Shown here one piece after another: positions 58,929 to 64,000 of a stretch of DNA of 64,000 nucleotides. Origin of the DNA: DASXVX01 sp036504075 (GTDB lineage Bacteria; Bacillota; Sulfobacillia; Symbiobacteriales; Symbiobacteriaceae); NCBI GenBank assembly GCA_036504075.1, contig DASXVX010000067.1, forward strand, positions 75,881 through 139,880, given 5' to 3'. Under the pieces are notes generated by a model. The model did no database searches and was not told where the DNA came from. It worked only from the letters and a program-made list of their open reading frames with translations. The translations under genes were made by a program, and so were the position numbers. The stretch's first letter is position 1. The number at the start of each line of letters is the position of its first letter.

Positions 58929-61900
58929 CTAGACGCCTGTGATCTCCACCCGCGTATCTAACTGGGAGACGCTGCCGCCAAGGGGGTCGGAGAGCGGCGT
59001 GCCTTTGGCGAACCGTTCGTCCTGGCGGACCAGATCGTTCACCCGGAAGCCCGTCCCCCGGCCCGCTGCGTAACCAGTGGGTTCGGTCATGGTTTCCCGG
59101 TACCGGAACGGGGTGTGGCCGTAGGCTGTCACCGGCGGGATCAACACACCGTCGATCGCCATGGCCTTCGCACCAGACGCCGCGTGCCCGTAACTGAAGT
59201 CGGCGCCCACCGTGCCGGGGCGAATGGATTCGGTAACGTAGACTTCGGCCGCCACTGCGGCGCTGGCGGAGCGGATCGTCACCTTGTCGCCGCTCTTGAG
59301 GCCGCGGGCCGCCGCATCCCGCGGGTGCATCCAGACCGGGTTGGCGGGGCGAATCTCCCGGAGCCAGGCATCGCCGATGTTGCGGTGAGTCCCGATGTGG
59401 CTTGACTTCCAGTTGATGAATGCCAGCGGCAGGTCGTCGCTTACCGGCTTATTGGCGTCGCCCTTCACCGGTTCGATCCTGGGGATTCCGTCGTAGAGGC
59501 TGCCGTCGAACGAGCTCTTGGCCTTGGCAACGCCTTCGTCGTACAGGTTGAGCTGGCCATTGTGCCGCATCTTGAGCCAGTCGCCGTCGTAACCCGTGTC
59601 AACAGCGGCGAACCGGCCGCCCCGGTTCAGGACATAGATCAGCTTGGCCCACTCATCCGGCTTGACGGCGGAGCGCCACTGGCTGTAGTTGAAGCCGTCG
59701 CCCAGCGCCTGCTGGCGGGCCGAAATGAACAACTTCTGCTCCTCCGGGCTCGCATCCGGCACGGGCGGCTCGTCGAACGCAATGTTCGCGGCCAGCTTCA
59801 GGTAGTAGTCGGCGGAATTGTTCAGCGGGCTGCCATCGGTGAAGGCCTTGTCGCCGACTCCCGGCAGCCCCAACTGTTTGGCCAGGTCGATCATGACATC
59901 TTCCACCGTGCGCGGGCCGTCCATCACCTTGATGGCGGGCTGCATGACATGGCTTTCCTTCAGATTCTGGTTCGGGTAGATCACCTGCAGGCCGAAGCGC
60001 TCCAGGTAGGTGTTGTCCGGCAGAATATAGTCGGCGTATTGGCTGGTGCCGCCGACGGTGATGTCGAAAGCCACCACCAGGGGGAGCCGCTGCTCGTCCT
60101 TCAGCATCTCCGCCTGGAACTGGCCGCCGCCCACCGACTCCAGCGGGCTGATCCGGTTGATGAAGAGCGCCTTCAGGGGGTACGGGTAGCCCTCGTAGGC
60201 GCTGGGGATGACCTCGTGGGTCAGGTTGGCGCCGAAGGGGTACCAGCGCCGTTTGGCGGGATAGCCGTCCGTGGTGAAGTAGGTGCTCTGCTCGTACACG
60301 GACTTCTCCCGGGTAATCGGGACGCCCCAGGCGTTGCGGCCGTTCGGGACCGCGGTCAGGTCGTACCGCTTGCCCTTGACCTCGGCGAACCGAACGCCGG
60401 ACGAGTTTTCGCCGCCCTTCCAGTCGTGATTGCCGACCAGGAAGTTCAGGATGCTGATCGCCTGCACCGCATAGAAGCCGTTGGTGTGCATGGCCGGCCC
60501 GCGGTACGGAACCGCCACCGCCTTCTTGCCGTGGGCGGTGAAGTCCCGGGCCATTTCGACAATGGTGGCCTCCTTGACGCCCGCCAGTTCCGCATACTCG
60601 GCCAAGGTGTGCTCGAAGGCCCGCTCCTTCAGCAGCGTGAAGGCCGACTTGATCTTGATCCCCTTGACCTCGCCATCCACCTCCAACTGGCCTTCGGTTG
60701 CCGTCTCGGCCAGGGCCGGCTGACCGTTCTGCAGAACGACAAACTGGGTCTCGTCGCCCAGGCCCAGATCCTTGGCCTTCAGCTTGGGCTTGCCGGGGGC
60801 CGAGACGTTGACCAGGTGGGTGGCGTCGGACCAGTTGGGCTCATGGCCGGCCTGCGCCGCCTTGCCGCCGGGCTTGGTGAGGAAGTGGGCGTCGTACCGC
60901 TTGTTCTCGATGATCCAGCGGATCATGCCGATGGCCAGCGCCGGGTCGCCGCCGGGCTTCACCGGTACCCAGAGGTGGGCCTTTTCGGCGGTCTTGGAGA
61001 GCCGCGGGTCCACCACGACCAGCTTCAACCCCCGGGCGATGGCATTGGTCAGCGTGGGCGCCAGCCAGGTGGGACCCTTGCTGGCGGTCATGAGGTTGGT
61101 GCCCCAGGCGATCATGTACTCGCAGTTGTCCATGTCGGCGAAAATTCGGTTCTTGCCGGCCTTACCGTTGCGGGTGCGCACGGCGGCAGTGACACCGGAC
61201 ACGCCGCAGATGGACTGGTGGTTGAACATGTTGACGCAACCGAAGCCGCCGCCCACAATCCGCTGCATGAAGTCCTGCCGATCGCCGGTGAGGAAGGCGA
61301 TCTGATTGGCCTTGGGACCCAGGTCCGGGCGCTTTGTGTCGATCAGCTTGTCGCCATACTTGGCGTCGAACTCCGCCTGGGTCATTTGACCCTGCTTCAC
61401 CTTGGTCCAGTCCTGCATCACCGGCTCCTTGCCGACAAAAGCCAGCGACGGTTTGACGACCGCGGCGATCTCGGCCAACGCCTGCTCCCAGGAGAGCGAC
61501 TGCCACTTGCCGCTGCCCCGGGGGCCCACCCGCTTGAGGGGCTTGGCCAGCCGGTAGGCGTCGTAGGCCGTCTGAATGCCGGCCTGGCCTTTGAGGCAGG
61601 TCCGCCCGCCCCGCAGGGACCGCCCGTCCACCGGCATGTCCCCCAGCCCTTTGACCGCCTCGGCCGGATCGGTGCCGTAGGGAATCTGGCCCACCGGCAC
61701 CATGTTGAGCGGGCTGTAGGGGTTGCCGGCGATCTTGCGGATGTATGGCTTCCCGGTCTTGGCCGGGTCGGTCAGCGACACCTTGATGGTACAGTGGGTA
61801 TTGCACTGTTCGCACGTGGTATAAACAACTCGGTTGGCCGCAGTCTCCTCGCCGAAGCCGCCCACACCGTGGACGACCTGATCCGCGAAGGCATGCTGAA

Positions 61901-62009
61901 GGCTGCCCTCCAGGCGGCGGCCCAGGAGCGGCATGGCGGCGATCGCCCCCACGGCCGTGCCGCCAATGACGAACTGACGCCGGGTAAAGCCTGCCTCGCG
62001 CTTAGACAT
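58929..62009 (-). CDS. Molybdopterin oxidoreductase catalytic subunit, TtrA/SrdA-like
   Basis: A 1026-residue DMSO-reductase-superfamily enzyme. A Tat signal (TRRQFVIGGTAVGAIAAMPLLG) exports it. Residues about 55-150 bind a [4Fe-4S] cluster: CEQCNTHCTIKV plus a Cys in GGRTCLKGQ. The presumed Mo ligand is the Cys in NHQSICGVSG. The large size is typical of tetrathionate and selenate reductases (thiosulfate/polysulfide enzymes are about 750-800). ATG at 62009 behind GGAGGTGCGG; it overlaps the upstream gene by 8 bases. Gene order B-C-A matches ttrBCA and srdBCA. Which oxyanion is reduced cannot be read from sequence. Confidence 0.87.
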   Translation of the reverse strand: MSKREAGFTRRQFVIGGTAVGAIAAMPLLGRRLEGSLQHAFADQVVHGVGGFGEETAANRVVYTTCEQCNTHCTIKVSLTDPAKTGKPYIRKIAGNPYSPLNMVPVGQIPYGTDPAEAVKGLGDMPVDGRSLRGGRTCLKGQAGIQTAYDAYRLAKPLKRVGPRGSGKWQSLSWEQALAEIAAVVKPSLAFVGKEPVMQDWTKVKQGQMTQAEFDAKYGDKLIDTKRPDLGPKANQIAFLTGDRQDFMQRIVGGGFGCVNMFNHQSICGVSGVTAAVRTRNGKAGKNRIFADMDNCEYMIAWGTNLMTASKGPTWLAPTLTNAIARGLKLVVVDPRLSKTAEKAHLWVPVKPGGDPALAIGMIRWIIENKRYDAHFLTKPGGKAAQAGHEPNWSDATHLVNVSAPGKPKLKAKDLGLGDETQFVVLQNGQPALAETATEGQLEVDGEVKGIKIKSAFTLLKERAFEHTLAEYAELAGVKEATIVEMARDFTAHGKKAVAVPYRGPAMHTNGFYAVQAISILNFLVGNHDWKGGENSSGVRFAEVKGKRYDLTAVPNGRNAWGVPITREKSVYEQSTYFTTDGYPAKRRWYPFGANLTHEVIPSAYEGYPYPLKALFINRISPLESVGGGQFQAEMLKDEQRLPLVVAFDITVGGTSQYADYILPDNTYLERFGLQVIYPNQNLKESHVMQPAIKVMDGPRTVEDVMIDLAKQLGLPGVGDKAFTDGSPLNNSADYYLKLAANIAFDEPPVPDASPEEQKLFISARQQALGDGFNYSQWRSAVKPDEWAKLIYVLNRGGRFAAVDTGYDGDWLKMRHNGQLNLYDEGVAKAKSSFDGSLYDGIPRIEPVKGDANKPVSDDLPLAFINWKSSHIGTHRNIGDAWLREIRPANPVWMHPRDAAARGLKSGDKVTIRSASAAVAAEVYVTESIRPGTVGADFSYGHAASGAKAMAIDGVLIPPVTAYGHTPFRYRETMTEPTGYAAGRGTGFRVNDLVRQDERFAKGTPLSDPLGGSVSQLDTRVEITGV

Positions 62010-63228
62010 GATCCGCACCTCCATCCAGATCGAGCGGCAGCACTTCGGCCCCCAACGAAAAGAGCGCAAGGCCGAGGGCGATGACCCCGAAGCTGGCAGC
62101 CCACTCCACCAGGTTAGGTGAGTAGTCGCCGTGGGGCAGACCGGGGAGCAGCGGCGGCACCTGCGCCGGTACAACGATGTTGAAACGGACGAAGACGATG
62201 CCCACCACCACCATGGCGGCCGCCGCCATGACCCACTGCCAGGATCGCCGCAGGCTGCTGAAGAGAATGATGGACGGGGCGATGAAGGCAAATCCCAGCT
62301 CCCCGACCCAGAAGGACCAGCTAAACCGCCCCCAGAGCATCGTCCGGATCACTTCCGATTCATGGGGGTCCATGGCGAGGGCCGGCACGATCATTTCGTA
62401 GAAGAGCAGGCCCAGGTCCACCATGAGGAAGCCGACCAGGAGCTTGCCCAACTCGGCCATCAGCTCCTCGTCCACCGGGAGCCGCCGGGCCCGCTGCCGC
62501 ACGGCGTAGAACAGCGTGAGCAGGGCGGTGCCGGAGACCAGAGCGGAGACGATGAAGACAATGGGAAAGAGCGGACCGGACCAGACGCCCCGGGCCTTCA
62601 CCACCGCAAAGATGGTGCCGGTGCCCCCGTGGACGCCAAAGACGGCGATCGGGATGCCGATGGTGCCCAGGATGCGGAGCCAGCGATGATCCTGACCGTC
62701 ATCGGTAGCCGTGGTGCCGAAGACCAGGAACCGGGCGATCCGAGAGCGACCACTGCGCTTCACCAGGTCGGCTCGGACGGCAAACCAGAGTTCCGTAGCC
62801 AGAAGGACGATGTAAAGTACGTAAAACCGCACTTCCCAGGCGAGGGGCGAAAGCCAGTTGAACCGCCAGAGGGTGGAAAGCGCCCGATCCATGCGGCCCA
62901 GGTCCAGCCCGATAAACGCCAGGGCCACGATCATGGCGACCAGGGCCGCCAGCAGGGCCATCCGGCCGACCTTCTCAAACCGGGTCATGCCGAAGACGTA
63001 GATCAGGTTGGAGAGCAGGAACGCCCCGGCGGACAGGCCCACGAAGTAGATGTAGAAGGCCACCCACGCCCCCCAGGGGGTGAAGTTGGACAGGTAGGTC
63101 GTGCCGAGCCCGTCCAGGGTCCGGTACAGAATCGCCGCACCCCCGCCCAGGAGCAAGAGCGCCAGGGCGACGTACCAGGCGACCTTGAGGCCCGGCCGGG
63201 CGCCGGCGGTTGTCGTCATAGCCGTCAT
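62002..63228 (-). CDS. NrfD/PsrC-type membrane anchor subunit (TtrC-like)
   Basis: A 408-residue protein with about ten helices. It anchors the catalytic and Fe-S subunits and oxidises menaquinol. N-terminal region WGAWVAFYIYFVGLSAGAFLLSNLIYVFG matches the NrfD-family pattern; AFGVHGGTG-like and PLAWEVRFYVLYIVLL also fit. The start is ATG at 63228 or the Met four codons on. It lies 12 bases after the Fe-S gene. No heme-binding motif, as usual for the NrfD type. Confidence 0.88.
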   Translation of the reverse strand: MTAMTTTAGARPGLKVAWYVALALLLLGGGAAILYRTLDGLGTTYLSNFTPWGAWVAFYIYFVGLSAGAFLLSNLIYVFGMTRFEKVGRMALLAALVAMIVALAFIGLDLGRMDRALSTLWRFNWLSPLAWEVRFYVLYIVLLATELWFAVRADLVKRSGRSRIARFLVFGTTATDDGQDHRWLRILGTIGIPIAVFGVHGGTGTIFAVVKARGVWSGPLFPIVFIVSALVSGTALLTLFYAVRQRARRLPVDEELMAELGKLLVGFLMVDLGLLFYEMIVPALAMDPHESEVIRTMLWGRFSWSFWVGELGFAFIAPSIILFSSLRRSWQWVMAAAAMVVVGIVFVRFNIVVPAQVPPLLPGLPHGDYSPNLVEWAASFGVIALGLALFSLGAEVLPLDLDGGADHV

Positions 63229-63240
63229 GGTTGGTTCCTC

Positions 63241-63885
63241 CTATCTGAGATAGATGACCCGGGGCTTGGTGCCCAGCTCTTCCTTGAGCCGGAACGCCCG
63301 GGGACTGGCGGCCAGCTTGGCGACCAGCGAGTCCGGATCGTTCAGATCGCCGAAGAACCGGGCGTCACCGATGCACGTCTCCACACAGGCGGGCTCTTCG
63401 CCCCGGTTCAGGCGGTGGTAGCAGAACGTGCACTTGCGGACCGTCCCGACCGGCGCAGCGCCCTTCTGGCGCGCACCACGCTCCACGCCATACTCCGGGG
63501 CCTGAACCTTGTCAAAGTCGGTCATCTCGGCGTACGCCTCGCCAAAGTCGAAGGAGCGGGCGCCGTAGGGACAGGCAGTGATACAGTAGCGGCAGCCGAT
63601 GCACCGGTCGTGGTCGATGGCCACAATGCCGCCGGGGCCCTTGTACGTGGCGCCGACGGGGCAGACGCCCACGCAGGGCGGATTGTCGCACTGCATGCAG
63701 GGGCGGGGCAGATATGCCCGCCGGGTATTGGGGAACTGACCGAGTTCCGTCTCGGTGACAACGTTGTAGCTGATGCCGGGCGGGGTGCGGTTTTCGGCCT
63801 TGCAGGAGACCGTGCAGGTGTCGCAGCCAACGCACTTCTGTAGGTCGATCACCATTGCCCAATGGGGATCGGGCCGGGTGGGCAT
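63241..63885 (-). CDS. Four-cluster ferredoxin-like electron-transfer subunit (TtrB/PsrB type)
   Basis: A 214-residue protein of the PsrB/PhsB/DmsB type. Four Cys groups are visible: KCVGCDTCTVSCKAEN, CMQCDNPPCVGVCPVGA, RCIGCRYCITACPYGA and CTFCYHR with ACVETC further on, enough for four [4Fe-4S] clusters. It carries electrons from the membrane anchor to the catalytic subunit. ATG at 63885 with GAGGGAGTG upstream; a GTG three codons earlier abuts the ribosome site and is unlikely. Lacks a Tat signal and probably travels with the catalytic subunit. First gene of the operon. Confidence 0.92.
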   Translation of the reverse strand: MPTRPDPHWAMVIDLQKCVGCDTCTVSCKAENRTPPGISYNVVTETELGQFPNTRRAYLPRPCMQCDNPPCVGVCPVGATYKGPGGIVAIDHDRCIGCRYCITACPYGARSFDFGEAYAEMTDFDKVQAPEYGVERGARQKGAAPVGTVRKCTFCYHRLNRGEEPACVETCIGDARFFGDLNDPDSLVAKLAASPRAFRLKEELGTKPRVIYLR

Positions 63886-64000
63886 GGAACTCACTCCCTC
63901 AGCGAAGACTTGCCGTCGTCAGACTATAGTTGCAAGGCACGTGCCAGCGAAAACCGCCCGAAAAGGGCGCACAAACGGGGTTCGGCGTGACTTTCTGTCA
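63886..64000 (-). promoter_or_regulatory. Upstream region of the molybdoenzyme operon
   Basis: On the minus strand TATAGT about 45 bases before the start codon may be a -10 with a poor -35. The perfect palindrome GGCACGTGCC (63936-63945) lies beside it, a candidate regulator site. Further up, CGCCC-TTTT-CGGGCG followed by GTTTTCG is terminator-like, probably ending an upstream gene. Confidence 0.45.

Noticed and set aside
59562..62084. Very long open frame (about 840 codons) on the plus strand
   Set aside because: It lies fully antisense to the molybdoenzyme subunit gene and is rich in Arg, Gly, Val and His, the composition expected from reading a GC-rich gene backwards. No domain is recognisable.

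Overview
The window is about 64 kb of compact, GC-rich bacterial DNA with some 60 intact protein genes, most on the minus strand. No rRNA, tRNA, CRISPR array or transposase was found. The gene set suggests a GC-rich, Gram-positive-type Bacillota, possibly near Symbiobacterium-like lineages: a TrmK/Nif3 pair, Tex, FabI, a DUF1444/YtpQ-like protein, a YkvI-type permease, a stalk domain of the copper-amine-oxidase N-terminal type, a LevR-type remnant and strong AGGAGG ribosome sites. The assignment rests on family content only.

Layout. 0-3.5 kb: molybdenum cofactor genes (moaA 5' end, a MoeA fused to a substrate-binding domain, a second moeA) behind a probable Moco riboswitch with its own terminator. 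3.6-5.5 kb: a YkvI-like permease and a secreted stalk-cupredoxin protein. 5.7-9.7 kb: acyl-CoA ligase, 3-hydroxyacyl-CoA dehydrogenase and thiolase. 10.3-15.5 kb: GNAT enzyme, FtsW/RodA protein, MurA and GuaB. 16-18 kb: a B12-binding radical SAM enzyme. 18-22.2 kb: RidA, hydrolase, MurC, PAP2 phosphatase and a hexapeptide acyltransferase. 22.5-28.3 kb: the t6A genes tsaD, tsaB, tsaE with rimI and rnhA; an AbiE toxin-antitoxin pair lies between tsaD and the other t6A genes. 28.4-32.6 kb: fabI, tex and two small conserved-looking genes. 32.7-41.6 kb: a 57-residue gene, a MITE-like palindromic element, a 2-hydroxyacid dehydrogenase, a hydrolase, family 4 UDG, a large sensor kinase, a ChrB-domain protein and two exported proteins.

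41.9-54.8 kb: a DHA2 drug exporter, nif3/trmK, two TetR regulators, a succinate/acetate CoA-transferase, a beta-lactamase-fold gene that has lost its catalytic segment, a nickel/cobalt transporter, a fragment of a LevR-type activator, a two-part cyanophycinase-like protein and a DoxX protein. 54.9-55.1 kb: a near-consensus promoter and a terminator with no gene between them, a candidate small RNA. 55.1-57.3 kb: a class III CoA-transferase overlapping an HMG-CoA-lyase-like gene. 57.5-64 kb: a Met/His-rich protein with two Cys clusters, then a three-gene molybdoenzyme operon in B-C-A order (Fe-S protein, NrfD-type anchor, large Tat-exported catalytic subunit), as in tetrathionate or selenate reductases.

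The cofactor genes at one end could supply the molybdoenzyme at the other. The CoA-ligase, thiolase, CoA-transferase and HMG-CoA-lyase genes point to use of organic acids. Non-coding DNA holds three repeat types: a ~230-bp pair in inverted orientation, a ~70-105-bp structured element beside two terminators, and a single MITE-like palindrome.
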